Origin: Bromus sterilis
Lineage: Eukaryota > Streptophyta > Magnoliopsida > Poales > Poaceae
NCBI GenBank assembly: GCA_950022295.1
Contig: OX465595.1
Span: 225,583,770 to 225,647,769 of the forward strand
Reading direction: 5' to 3'
DNA length: 64,000 bases
In this document: positions 1-10,384 of the stretch, piece by piece
Layout: each line of letters begins with the position of its first letter
How positions within the stretch are numbered: the stretch's first letter is position 1
Notes under the pieces: generated by a model
What the model saw: the letters and a program-made list of their open reading frames with translations, nothing else
The model's database searches: none
What the model was told of the DNA's origin: nothing
Made by a program: the position numbers and the translations under genes

Positions 1-612
1 ACTTTAGGAGGAAGGGGCAGGTTTTGTTAGCCGTTCGGTTGGAAATCGTTTCTTAGTCTCATCTTTGAGGAACGCCCGCATACCGTCAGATTTCAAAGGA
101 TCCCGAAAAATCCCAAACTATACAGCAGATATGGACCTTGCAGCACGGATCAAAAGCTAACATCTAGCAATGGATATGCTCCAGGATAGTGACGGAGTCT
201 GCGCCCGATACCTCACGATGATGTTGGAAGGCCCGGCTCGTACCTGGCCCAAAAACCTCCCTGAAAACTCCATCAGGTCCTCGTCAGAGTTGAAGGAGAA
301 GTTCATCAAGAATTTCCAAGGTACATGCCGACGTGCTACCACGATCATTGATTTGTAGCACTGTGTTCGGAAGGAAGGAGAGTCGGCCCACTATTGGGCT
401 CGACGGGTCGCCAAAATAATCCACTCCTCAGACAGCATCACCACTCAAACATTCGTTTTAGTCCTAGAGAAGAAATGCAAGTTTGACCCCTTGATCCATA
501 AATTCGATCGTATTAAGAGAACGGTCAGAGATATGGTAGAGCTCATGGATGCAGTCACCAAGTATGCAGAGTCTGAAAATACTAAAGACGGCAATCCAAT
601 GAGGACAAAACT
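1..612 (+). pseudogene. Element B gag, capsid part (left block of B)
   Basis: This is the middle of a Ty3/gypsy gag gene whose start lies outside the window. In one reading frame from about 60 to 612 I see the order typical of the grass retrotransposon gag family: a stretch beginning IPSDFKG, then ARTWPKNLPENSI, then FIKNFQGT, then a helical segment ending KYAESENTKDG. At least two in-frame stops interrupt it (near 154 and at 356-358), so it is dead. The reading frame is cut at 612 by element A and resumes at 9,097. The matching stretches are typical of Tat-lineage gag; the assignment is by eye. Confidence 0.75.
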
Positions 613-1174
613 TGTCGGGGGGATGGACCAAGCCCATAACTCAGCATTAGGATCTACAGGCCGACTCACCTACGGAAGGCCCACAAATGAAGACCCGGCC
701 ACGAGCCGATTGCGTCAAGCAAGAAGATCGAAGCCGTAGAAGGAATTTGACTTACCTTGTATAACACATAGCGATTTTTAAAGTAGAATAGGGCTCCAAC
801 TCGTGTCGGAGTCGGACTCACGGAACCCCGGGACCCGATGCCTTTATAAGACGAGGTCCACGGGATCCAGGGTCAAGAAACTATATCAATCCACGATAGG
901 ACTAGACACTTTTCGGCGTAACCTATATCTCCCCGAGACTAAGGTTACGATCCGGCTCACCTATAATGATTCACCGACTCTTCTATTCAGAGAGTCGGAA
1001 CCCATAATAATAAGAAGCGGGAGTAGTATTTTACCTCGAGAAATAGAGGGGATTAAACCTGGGCAAATCGCCGAGTCTCTTTTCCATGTCAACTCTCTCG
1101 TCACGTCCATCTCGCAGCAAAGGTCCCATGTCAAGTCCGACTCTTCGGACATCTGCCGTGAATTTCCCACGACA
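613..1174 (+). repeat. Element A 5' LTR
   Basis: A 562-bp LTR, TG...CA bounded. It is the partner of 8,533-9,096; by eye there are roughly ten differences in the first 150 bases, so the insertion is not recent. It holds a TATA-like box at about 843-849. The plus-strand ORF through it (803-1,213) is not convincing as a gene. Confidence 0.9.
843..849 (+). promoter_or_regulatory. TATA-like box in element A 5' LTR
   Basis: The sequence tttataa lies about 230 bases into the LTR and is kept in the 3' LTR at 8,764-8,770 in the same context (gcctttataag). This is the expected place for the U3 promoter. The start of transcription is not visible. Confidence 0.5.
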
Positions 1175-1176
1175 GT

Positions 1177-1194
1177 TGGCGCCCACCGTGGGTC
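1177..1194 (+). other. Element A primer-binding site
   Basis: The sequence TGGCGCCCACCGTGGGTC starts two bases after the LTR end. This TGGCGCCCACCGTGGG form is the usual primer-binding site next to the 5' LTR in many grass Ty3/gypsy elements. It fixes the LTR boundary and the plus orientation of element A. I do not assign the tRNA. Confidence 0.75.
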
Positions 1195-1238
1195 ATTAGC
1201 ATGCAGGTGTTGAGATTCTGGAGGGAGCTCTGCAAGCC

Positions 1239-1571
1239 ATGGAGGGATTCGTTGCCGGATGGATCACCAGAAGCTGGCGCGGAAAGATCTGCATCGACGA
1301 TTTGACTTGGGGCCCTGAAGTCGATTCCATCAAATCAGGATATCGGGTCCTGATCGGGTCTATTCACATCTTCATCGGCCAAATAGGCAGATCCGAGCCA
1401 AAACCAGATCCGAAAGTTTTCACGGAAACCTCAAGCCGGCTTTCAGCAATGCCCTACGGTTTGAACAACGCAGGGGTCACCTATCAGCGAATAAGTGACT
1501 CACAAAGTATGAGTCGGACAAGCGCCAATCCTCACCATGCCTTCGTAGGATTTATTGGTGGTTCCCCATAA
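1239..1571 (+). pseudogene. Element A leader ORF containing a reverse transcriptase scrap
   Basis: A 110-codon open frame in the untranslated leader. Most of it is unrecognisable, but near 1,450-1,491 it reads MPYGLNNAGVTYQR, which closely matches the RT block MPFGLKNAGATYQR present in element D. The catalytic YxDD block does not follow. This looks like a short RT-derived fragment carried into the leader, perhaps by template switching or by deletion of most of a pol gene (inference). It is unlikely to encode a working protein. Confidence 0.5.
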
Positions 1572-1721
1572 CCGGAACACGTCGTTGAGATCCCGACTCA
1601 TGGCGACACAGAAAATCTTTCTGATGTTGACTCATACCAAGAAGAAGATCAGCATGAAGACATCAGGTCGATTCGATCCGTTAAAACAGATGGACTCGGA
1701 TCTGACCTAGAGGAGTACAAT

Positions 1722-2495
1722 ATGAATTATCCCTACCTCAAGTCCCCTCGGGAAGGAGCCGTCTACACAACATACACTCGTAGACGGCGACACTCTTTAG
1801 AAGACAAGATCCCGGCTTATGAAAACTATAAAACAAATGACGTCCAGAATCCATCATACGACTCTGACACACGAACCACCAACGTGAGGCAGCGACTGAG
1901 CCGACATAGAACCGACTCTAACCAGGAACTAGAGGAATACCAGGAAAAAACCACGAGGCTGCAAAAAGAGATAGTTTGGAAACATCAAAATCTCGTAGAA
2001 GCTCAAGACTGGCTCTCACAGCAATTACAACACAATAGCCCGCAGGAGTCAATAAGCCTCCGGCTTACACCTATAACCAATGCACTAAAGCGCATAAAGG
2101 AAGTGGCCGAAGACCTGAGGAGGCTCATAGATGTTGTCGTCAGCGACACCGAGTCTAATGAAGCCAGATATGGGGGAATCCCAAGCCAAAGCCGAACGCG
2201 CAATAAAAAGCGCAGACGCAACCTACAAAAACACGGTAGCAACCATTCTCAGAACTACGAACAGTCGTTGCAGCAGGAAGTAAGGTATCGGGATTGCGGG
2301 AAATCCATGCAAGAAACTTGCCCAAAGCACTCTAAAATCGCCCGCCCTGCTAATCATACCTGGGATCAGTGTTACTTCATGCAAGATTATAGATGCCTAG
2401 TCGACGAAAGAATCCAAAAGTCGAACCAGTACGACGGCGGCCCAGCAGGCTCACACAATTACAAGAGATCAAGAACTTGGTCCCGTCCACAATAA
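1722..2495 (+). CDS. Element A gag-like protein lacking a recognisable capsid core
   Basis: An open frame of 257 codons. The N-terminal third is basic and polar. Residues about 65-150 look helical and coiled-coil prone (QELEEYQEKTTRLQKEI, then RIKEVAEDLRRLIDV). A basic cluster (RNKKRRR, near residue 165) follows. The tail at about residues 205-225 has CPKH...RPANHTWDQCYFMQ, a zinc-knuckle-like gag motif that also occurs in element B at 9,300-9,375. The capsid block seen at 1-612 in B is absent. I read this as the two ends of a gag joined by an internal deletion, possibly still able to bind nucleic acid and multimerise. The frame is intact and the start at 1,722 is the first Met; usage may begin further upstream. 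Confidence 0.6.
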   Translation: MNYPYLKSPREGAVYTTYTRRRRHSLEDKIPAYENYKTNDVQNPSYDSDTRTTNVRQRLSRHRTDSNQELEEYQEKTTRLQKEIVWKHQNLVEAQDWLSQQLQHNSPQESISLRLTPITNALKRIKEVAEDLRRLIDVVVSDTESNEARYGGIPSQSRTRNKKRRRNLQKHGSNHSQNYEQSLQQEVRYRDCGKSMQETCPKHSKIARPANHTWDQCYFMQDYRCLVDERIQKSNQYDGGPAGSHNYKRSRTWSRPQ

Positions 2496-2534
2496 GAGTT
2501 GCTCCTTCATTCTTGCTCTTAACATATATATATA

Positions 2535-2930
2535 TATATATCTCGATTTTCATCGCATTAGGCTATCACCATACTTAACATATAAAGTCAATTTTCGTCG
2601 CAAATAGGCTATCGACATATCTAACACAAAGTCGATCTTTATCGCAATACGCTTTCGCCATAAATAAAGTCGATTTTCATCGCAACAGGCTTTCGCCATG
2701 AATAAAGTCGATTTTCATCGCATCAGGCTTTCGCCATAAAGTCGATTTTTGTCGCAACAAGCTTTCGCCATAAATAAAGTCAATTTTTCATCGCACTAGG
2801 CTTTCGCCATAAATACATAAAGTTGATCTTCATCACACTAGGCTTTCGCTGCATCAAAAAGTCGACTCTCGTCGCACCGGCTCTCGCCACACTTAGGCAT
2901 AAAGTCGATTTTCATCATGATTGACCTTTT
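2535..2930 (+). repeat. Degenerate ~35-bp tandem repeat in element A
   Basis: About ten imperfect copies of a unit close to aaagtcgattttcatcgcaa followed by caggctttcgccataaat. Copies are 30-45 bp apart and degrade at both ends. The stretch lies directly after the gag-like ORF. Just upstream, at about 2,522-2,540, is a short (TA)n run. No coding role is visible. Tandem repeats in untranslated parts are a known habit of Tat-lineage elements. Confidence 0.8.
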
Positions 2931-4098
2931 CTTTATTTTGGTATTTTCATATCTTTTCATATTGCTTAAATACATTGCATCATACATATTGCATCATACT
3001 GCATCATACATTAAATATTTTTACACCTTTTCTAAGAGACATGGGGGCTTGATCAACCCTCTATCGGCTTTGAGCATGTATATTGCTTAGTCAGGCGAAT
3101 CAGGGAGCTCGATGATACTCATCGACTCTTAACTGAGAAGACGGCATATATATGTAAAACTCCACGTATGTATGACTTATTCAGGGGAAGTAGGGGAGTT
3201 CGATGGCACCCATCAAATCTTAACCGAAGAAATCTCGACATATACATGAATTGGCCACCCACACCGTTTGGCATGTATAGCTCAAGCTCATATGACTAAC
3301 GTGAACCCGGTTAGTCTAAACTTTGGGGGCTTACATAAAACGCCTATCGATTTTAGTCTTGAGAACCGGGCACGCTAGTCATATAAGCCGGTTTCATAGA
3401 GAAGTTTCAACTCTTGAACCAATAATCTCTCTCAACGCGAGAAGATGAGGTCTGAGTCGGCTTCTACTAGCCTCTGCATTTGCCATTCTGCATCTAAACA
3501 TCATCCTGCATCCTCAGTTATTTATAACAATCTTTTTTTACAAGTTAAGACCCATGTGAGTCGGCACAGCACCCAGATGCATATACCGACTCATGGGAAC
3601 TACACTTCAAAGTTTCTTCTTAAACAAAGACTCGGTACAGCACCTAGATGCATACACCGACTCCTGGGGAGTAGCATCTCAAAAAATTCCTTATCAAAGG
3701 TTTGGCATTATGGCACACACACGCCGACTCTTCTGTCTACGACAATTGGCTGCAACCATGGCAAACTAAGGAACAGAAACTGGCTTTCTTCAAAGCGTCT
3801 CAAACACTACACCTGTCAAAAGGAAACACGAAGCATAAACTTAGCTAAATCAAGCTCTCTCAAAACGACCACTATAAGTCGACAATCAAAGGGGCAAGCG
3901 CCCAAGGGATAAAGCCGACTTGCGCCATAAAAGGATCAGCATTCAAAGGCCACAAGGCAATTCCAAGGAAAATAGCATAAGAGTACTTGACCAACATACT
4001 GTTCACAAACCAAAGGACATGTTTCCTAGTATTACAAACCCGGCACTACGGCCGCATCAAATGTATCATAAAAGTTTTTCAAGTCGGTCGCATAAAGC
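2931..4098 (+). other. Element A non-coding spacer
   Basis: No gene supported. The stretch is AT-rich at first, with a short catacatattgcatcatac repeat near 2,975-3,010. Phrases such as accgactcatgggg and catgggggctt recur here and again inside the antisense gene's introns and in B's tail at 56,800-57,010. The plus-strand ORFs at 3,445-3,912 and 3,920-4,108 show no recognisable domain. It ends where the antisense gene ends. Confidence 0.5.
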
Positions 4099-7000
4099 CT
4101 ACGCTTGATTACCGGCTTTGCCTTGCGACGATAACCCGACACCACCCGCAGATGACATGAGGACATTACTCATCTCAACAAAGTCTACATCAGAGATGTC
4201 ATCCATCTTCAGTTCATCTTCTTCTCCACCTGAAGTTGGCTCAATAGAACCTGCCGTCTCTCGGACTTTCTTTGGGGATGGAAGAAGAGAAAACTCGGTT
4301 GGAGAAGGCAATTCGACTCGGCGCCTCTTGTTAGAATCATCATATCCTGCTTCCAAATAAGCCAGATCCATTCCATAGGATATCTTTGTGGAGGCCGAGC
4401 GAGTCTCTCTGCGGACCTTAGTATGATCATCCTTGTTAAACTTAGAGTTGTCGGCCTTGAATTTTGGGAAGCCGGCAGCCAAAAGTTTCGGCTTTAGTCT
4501 AGGGTGATAAGCTTTGGCGAGATCCAGGCCTCGCATCACACCCATACAGAAAGTTGATCGCTTTCCAAGCATCACCCACTCAGAAACGACCGAGAGTGGC
4601 CCCATCAGATCAGTAACCCTCTTCATACTTGGGGGATTTGGCTGACTTACACTTATCGCCTTACAGGCACCCTCAAACAATTGTTGACAAGGGTGAAAGT
4701 ACAGGTCAATTTCATGGCAGACGACTCCTTCAAAATATCATGTTCTTTGCCTGTAAAAAGACAACGAAAACATAGCAAAGTCACTTAAAGAAGCAATGAA
4801 AGTCGGGAGAGCAAAAAATACCAAAAATTCTTCCGACTCACCAAAAATTGCTGACACGAGTCGCTGAACACTTCCTTTCAACGTCTCTAGCTTCTTCTCG
4901 GCTGACTCCAATTTCTTCTCGGCTGCATTACGCTGAGCCGTCACACCATCACAAGCTTTTGACAAATCACTTTCAATTTTAGCCAAATCGGCCTTAGCCT
5001 GATTCAACTCTTCAACACTTCAAGGAGTCGGTCGACTTCCTTCTCGGCTTGCTCGCGCTTAGCTGACTCAGCTCTATAGTTTTCCTCCAGCTGACAAGCA
5101 TCATTGCCGGCTTTCAAAGCAAGAGCCTGGCAACACAAAAGATATGACTAAGTATCTACTCAGACAAAATTTCCTAACTAGCTACATGGGGGCTACACCT
5201 TCAAAAAATTCAATAACCCGGTGGGATACAATCATATATCACCGACTCATGGGGGCTACAGGAAGCTCAAGAATTTTACGACTCAGAATACTATAAGAGT
5301 GATGTACCAACTTATCATAGGTATGAACTTGATTTTCTACATAACCCAACATGGCCTTCAAATAACCATGCCGGCTTACGGGGACTACAGATGCATAAAA
5401 GGACAATATGAAAAACAAAAAGAATACCTCATAACGTTGTTGGAGCTGGAGGACTAAGCTATGCTGATCAGTAGTGCAAGCCAGTGATCGCTTGTATAAA
5501 TCCTCAAGAGAAGTCTTCTCAGAGATCGACTCATAAGGCCGACTCACCACCTGCTCCTTGCCATCCAGAACTTTCGCCAAAATCGTGCGAGCAGATGGGA
5601 CACCCTGGTGAGTCCCTGTGATTACCACTTCATCATCAATAATCACCTTCTCCGCAGAAGGAGTTGGGATAGAACTTGGAGCCGCCTCAACCGTTCATAT
5701 TGAGTCTCTGGTTTCTTGACATCAGCAATAGGAGAAGTATCCTTGTAGAGGCTCGAAGGACTCGACTCATTCAAGCCGGCCTTCTTCAAATTCTCAGAAA
5801 CAACAGTTTCTGGAAAACTTCCAGATAAACATGCCGACTCTTTCACTACTTCAGAGTCGGCCAGATCCTTGGGATCAATTCGAGCACTGCTCAAAGAAAA
5901 GACATGACTCGTCAGAAAACACACATATACAGATAATCCAGCATTACAATAAAGGTACTTACCCACGGTTGATGGGGAAAGATGATTAGACAGATGATCC
6001 CTCAGAAGAAGAGTTGTCGGCTTGCGGCTGCTCATCCATGAGACCCTCTGACTTGCGGGAAGGAGTCGGCACACCAGTAGTCTTGCTTCGAACACGTCGA
6101 GGCTCATTTTGCATAACCATAAGAGGATCCCGTGAGTCAGTACTACGGGTACGCCTGTTTTGACCTTGTGCCTGTGAGAATACAATATAAAGGACACAAA
6201 AATCCTACTAAAAAAATCATAAAAAGTCGGCAAGACATATACCGGTGGATCCACATTATGACTCCTTTTGAGAGTCGGCTTCAACAAGAGGAACCTTGTC
6301 CTGTTCCTCCTCTTCATCCTCATCTTCATGCTCATGATCATCTGAGTCATCCTACAAAGGACAAAAAAGGTAAGAAGAAGAAATACATCACAAAAAAGAA
6401 GATTGATCGGCTCTTACCGTATGACTCAGACTCTTAGCACTTCCAGCAAGATCCTGGCCAGCATTCCTGCATGGATCATCCTCCTGTAAAGAAAATAAGT
6501 CGGAAGATCAAAACACTTAAATAGATAGCATGTCAGGAGAATATGTGACAAAAACATACCAATGGAGCCGGATTATCTTTGTAGAACGGAGCAAGGCCAA
6601 CTTTCTTGAGATCATCAAAACGTTCAGCCAGAAATTTCTTACAAGCCGTCACCAACTCGCTTGCAGAAAGCTCATTATGGTAAAAACACATAGGATCATC
6701 TTTCCCCGTGTATTCAAACATAAGTCGGTCCCTTATGCTGAGGCGTTGGATTTGCCAACCCACTCAGCACCGGGTCAGGTCTCTGCTAGTGAGCCCGTGG
6801 GCCATTAAAGCCCTCATCCGAGCAATGATCAGCTCATGTTTCTTTTGATGGGCATCTTTGGGGAAAATATTCAAACCATCATGGAGCACCAACTGACTCT
6901 CATGAAATCCGGGCAGAGGATGCTCACCTTGGATATTCTCCAAAGTACAGTAGAAGTAATATTTTTGCCAATCTGTCACCTTGCTCGTTAGCTTGAGTGC

Positions 7001-7486
7001 AGGGAAGAAAAAATTGGCCCACTTCTGAATGGTGACTCCACCACATTCCACAGCCGGACCACCACTATATTCAGTCTGCCGATTGCAGTAATAGAACTCG
7101 GCAAAAATACCTAAAGTCGGCTTGATTTGCATATAAGCTTCACATAACACTTGGAAATGACATATGTTGAGCACCGAGTTGGCACTCAAGTCCTGAGGGT
7201 GCATCTTATAGCAGTGTAGCATGCTCCTGAAGAATTTGGATCCAGGGGGATGAAACCCCCGGGTCGCGTGGTCCGCAAAGATAAAAACTTCACCTTCCTT
7301 AGGCTCCGGCCGGGTCTCCTCTCCAGGAACCCACCACTTGATCTCAGTCCGGGGAGGAAGGATTCCATTTGTTACCATTTTATTCAATTGATCCAAAGAG
7401 ACTTGGCTCTTTGCCCAGTTTGCCTCTACAGTCGATATCTGGATCGATGGCTTTGGGGCTAGCGGCTTCTTACCCGTTGTCTTCAT
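4099..7486 (-). pseudogene. Antisense spliced accessory gene of element A (PF04195-type N-terminus, coiled coil)
   Basis: A gene on the opposite strand to the retrotransposon. The first exon (about 7,486-6,560) matches the grass 'putative gypsy type transposon' family (PF04195): KEGEVFIFADHATRGFHPPG, later LCEAYMQIKPTLGIFAEFY, then MRALMAHGLTSRDLTRC. A TGA at 6,764-6,766 interrupts it where the family usually has Trp. Candidate splice sites give further exons at about 6,483-6,418, 6,351-6,242 (acidic), 6,171-5,963, 5,886-5,428, 5,126-4,822 and 4,750-4,099, each bounded by GT and AG. The exon at 5,126-4,822 encodes an Ala/Lys/Glu-rich coiled coil (EKKLESAEKKLETLKG). The last exon is Ser/Glu-rich with a basic patch (NKRRRVE). 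There are other stops or shifts in exons 3, 4 and 5. Function is unknown; family resemblance is strong for exon 1, and the exon model is my inference. Confidence 0.7.
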
Positions 7487-8532
7487 GATGGCTCAAGTTT
7501 TCTTACCCATGGCACGAGAGTCGGACCTAAAGGGCGAAGAGTAATATGTGCCCAGCCGACTAAAAGAAACTAAGAGAAGCAGAGGATGACCCTAGCTAGA
7601 ATCCATGGAGTCGGACCGAAATCGACTCTACGACAACTACGCAAACAATTTCGCAAATTATGACGAAATAGATAGATCTACCAGGCTCAAGAAAATCAAC
7701 AAAAAATATGAAAAGATCTACCAGCTTACGGAAAACCCTAAGCGGTTGGGAACTACGGATCTGCAACATCTTTTTGAATAAGAAAATAGGCGCAGAGCGG
7801 TCTATGGGAAATCCTAACATATTTACCAGCATGCGCGATGGGATATACCACTAAACTACCTCAGATTATCGAAACGGCAAAAGCTTGAAGATCCGCAACA
7901 ATGGTGATGAGCAAAACAACCATAGCGAGAGGTGGGGGATGGGGACTTACTCGAGTAGCGTGCGGGAGTGGCACGGCCCCAGTCCGTTTCTCGCAAATCA
8001 TCAAAGAAAGATAAGCTCGACGCAGCAATGGAGGTGGAGCTCAGGACCTTCAGTGCGCGAGGAAGAAGACGACAAAGAGAAGGTGCGGACGGGATAGAAT
8101 AAACAGATGGGAAAGGGAGGCCTATTTATAAAGGTAACCAAACCAGAACCCGAGGCGTCGCATGATGATGTCTAACGGCAGGAAATCCCTCGATTTTCGC
8201 TAATGAATCTAATGGGCATTGATTGCGCCGCTAGAATCAGGATAAAACCGTCCGAAGATTCCAAGAAATACGGAGAAGTCGGATCTACTGTTAACAGATA
8301 GAACCGATGTTAATCATCAAAGAGAATGAGTCAGCTTAGCTACAAGAGCCGGCCCTGGGAAGACTGATGAAGTAAAAACAGATTGCCATGAAGATCAAAA
8401 GGATTGACACCGACTCCTTATAAAATTCAAAGAGATTTGGAGTCGGTATGTTCAATTAAGAAGTCGTCAACCAAGATGGTGTCAAGAAGATTGTTGCGAA
8501 GACTGAATCATCACACCAATCTTGGGGGCTAC
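7487..8532 (-). other. Upstream region of the antisense gene and 3' end of element A internal DNA
   Basis: On the minus strand this is 5' to the antisense gene's first Met, so its promoter should lie here. On the minus strand there is a TATA-like string (tttataaatagg) at about 8,122-8,133, placed some 640 bases before the Met. The right end carries the G-rich polypurine-like tract cttgggggctac at 8,521-8,532, directly before the 3' LTR. No other gene is supported. Confidence 0.4.
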
Positions 8533-9096
8533 TGTCGGGGGGATGGACCAAGCCCATAACCCGGCATTAGGATCTACGGGCCGACTCACCTACGGAAGGC
8601 CCACAAAAGAAGACCCGGCCACGATCCGGTTGCGTCAAGCAAGAAGATCGAAGCCGTAGAAGGAATTCGACTTACCTTGTAGAGCACGTAGCGCATTTGT
8701 AAAGTAGAATAGGACTCCACCTCGTGTCGGAGTCGGACTCACGGAACCCCGGGACCCGGTGCCTTTATAAGCCGAGGTCCACGGGATCCAGGGTCAAGAA
8801 ACAATCTCAATCCATGATAGGACTAGACACTTTTCGGCGTAACCTAGATTTACCTAAGACTAACATTACGATCCGGCTCACCTGTAATCGATTTCCCGAC
8901 TCTTCTATTCAGAGAGTCGGAACCCATAATAATAAGAAGCAGGAGTAGGCTTTTACCTCGATACAAAGAGGGGCTAAAACCTTGGTAAATCGCCGAGTCT
9001 CTTATCCATGTCGACTCTCTCCTCACGTCCATCTCGCAGCAAAGGTCCCATGTCAAGTCCTACTCTTCGGACATTTGCCGTGACTTTCCCACGACA
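8533..9096 (+). repeat. Element A 3' LTR
   Basis: A 564-bp LTR matching 613-1,174 from TGTCGGGG to CCCACGACA. TATA-like box at 8,764-8,770. It is followed by gaact, the right copy of the target duplication. Confidence 0.9.
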
Positions 9097-9776
9097 GAAC
9101 TGGCCAAGGAAAGAAAGGTGGTGGCAAAGGGCAACAGAACGGCAGAAATCAAAGTCAGGAGAACAAGCGTCGGCTCGACCAGAATGCATCTGACTTGGTA
9201 GCCAACACAAATGTTGGCTCCCAAAGACAGAGGCAAGGGGGAAACTACCGGAAGTCGGGGGAAAGCTTTCACCCGAATAGTTATGAGTCCCCAATCAAGG
9301 GTCCATGCCCAAGACAAATCAGACCCGATCGCCCGGCTAATCATTCCTGGGAAAACTGCAACATCATGCAAGAGTTGAAACGACGAGGAGAAAACGGTGG
9401 AGGACACCAAGGGCTCCCTGGGCCAGGTTCAGGAGCTGGTTACAATTATAGCAACCAAAAAACCGGCCACCAGGGAGCCGACTACAACAATAACAACCAG
9501 CAACCAGGCAATACGGGAGCCGACACTGGACCCCAATATCAAGAAGCCAGAGCCGGAAGACAAATGCAATCAGGGCTTGCCGGATTTAAAGCAAACCCAA
9601 AGAAACTTGATGAACATGAAGCATATCAAGTTTTTACCACTAGCAGTTGCCGAAGGGATAGAAAACTCCAACAGCGCGCAGCCTTGTTTGTAGAGAAGGA
9701 TCCGGCGATACCAAAATGGCTCAACTGGTCTGAGCAGCCAATAACCTGGACAGGGGAGGATCACCCCCAGTGGTGA
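9097..9776 (+). pseudogene. Element B gag, nucleocapsid part (resumes after element A)
   Basis: The right half of B's gag. The open frame 9,195-9,776 contains the zinc-knuckle-like RPANHSWENCNIMQ, an Asn/Gly-rich linker with repeats of the type NQKTGHQGADYNNNNQQ, and ends with WSEQPITWTGEDHPQW, a conserved segment just upstream of protease in this lineage. The next frame begins at 9,770, so gag and protease are now in different frames at this point. The true start is upstream of the window. Confidence 0.75.
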
Positions 9777-10384
9777 ATAACCCGGGGTCCTTGGCCTTCG
9801 TAGTAGCACCACAAGTTGGAGGATACACCTTGCATAAGGTACTCATGGATGGAGGGAGTAGCATCAACATCCTCTATTATGAGACTTTCCGCAGGATGGG
9901 TTTAACCCACAAACAGCTACAAGCCTCCAACATAATTTGTCATGGAATCGTTCCCAGCAAGTCGGCGCGACCCATAGGCAAGATATACCTCAAGACGGCC
10001 TTGGGGAATTCTAAGAACTTTCATTCTGAAATCATACCCTTTGAAGTCGTCAAACTCGAGAGTCTGTATCATGCCATCTTGGGAAGGTCGGCTTATGCCC
10101 GCTTCACGGCTCGACCCTGCTATGTCTATCTGAAGCTCAAGATGTTGGGTCCCAACGAACCAATCACGGTAGAAGGAAGTAAGTCATGGGCCAGTGAATG
10201 TGAGGAACGGCACGTCAAATATGCTAAGTCAGCCTACGCCAAGGAGGACTTGACGACTTATAAGGAGAAGGTAAACCCAGAGGATCCTACGATCTTGAAA
10301 AAGCCGACTCTGGATACCAACCCAAAATTTCAGTCGGCTCAGGATACCAAGAAAGTCGACTTTGTCCCTCGTGACACCTCATAG
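9770..10384 (+). pseudogene. Element B aspartic protease region
   Basis: A 204-codon open frame. Residues about 8-40 read LAFVVAPQVGGYTLHKVLMD then GGSSINILY; the DGG stands at the position of the catalytic D-(S/T)-G loop, as is usual in plant Tat elements. HAILGRSAYARF near residue 100 and YVYLKLKMLGP near 125 are the conserved C-terminal blocks of this protease. A stop at 10,382-10,384 separates it from RT. It would have cut the gag-pol polyprotein inside virus-like particles in the cytoplasm. Confidence 0.8.

Larger units (their letters stand above)
613..9096 (+). mobile_element. Element A: non-autonomous LTR retrotransposon nested in B's gag
   Basis: An 8.48-kb element with two LTRs (613-1,174 and 8,533-9,096), both beginning TGTCGGGGGG and ending CCCACGACA. 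A primer-binding site follows the 5' LTR and a G-rich tract (cttgggggctac) precedes the 3' LTR. The flanking 5 bases are aaact at 608-612 and gaact at 9,097-9,101, a target duplication with one later change. Inside are a gag-like ORF (1,722-2,495), tandem repeats and a spliced antisense gene, but no protease, RT, RNase H or integrase gene; only a 14-residue RT scrap is left near 1,450. It must therefore have moved with proteins from another element. Its LTR ends resemble those of B, which makes a B-like element a plausible helper (inference). Confidence 0.9.

Noticed and set aside
157..348. Minus-strand ORF over the left block of B
   Set aside because: It is the shadow of the gag frame on the plus strand and has no recognisable motif.
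3445..4108. Plus-strand ORFs in element A spacer
   Set aside because: No domain, no repeat of the frame elsewhere, and they lie in a non-coding spacer next to the antisense gene.
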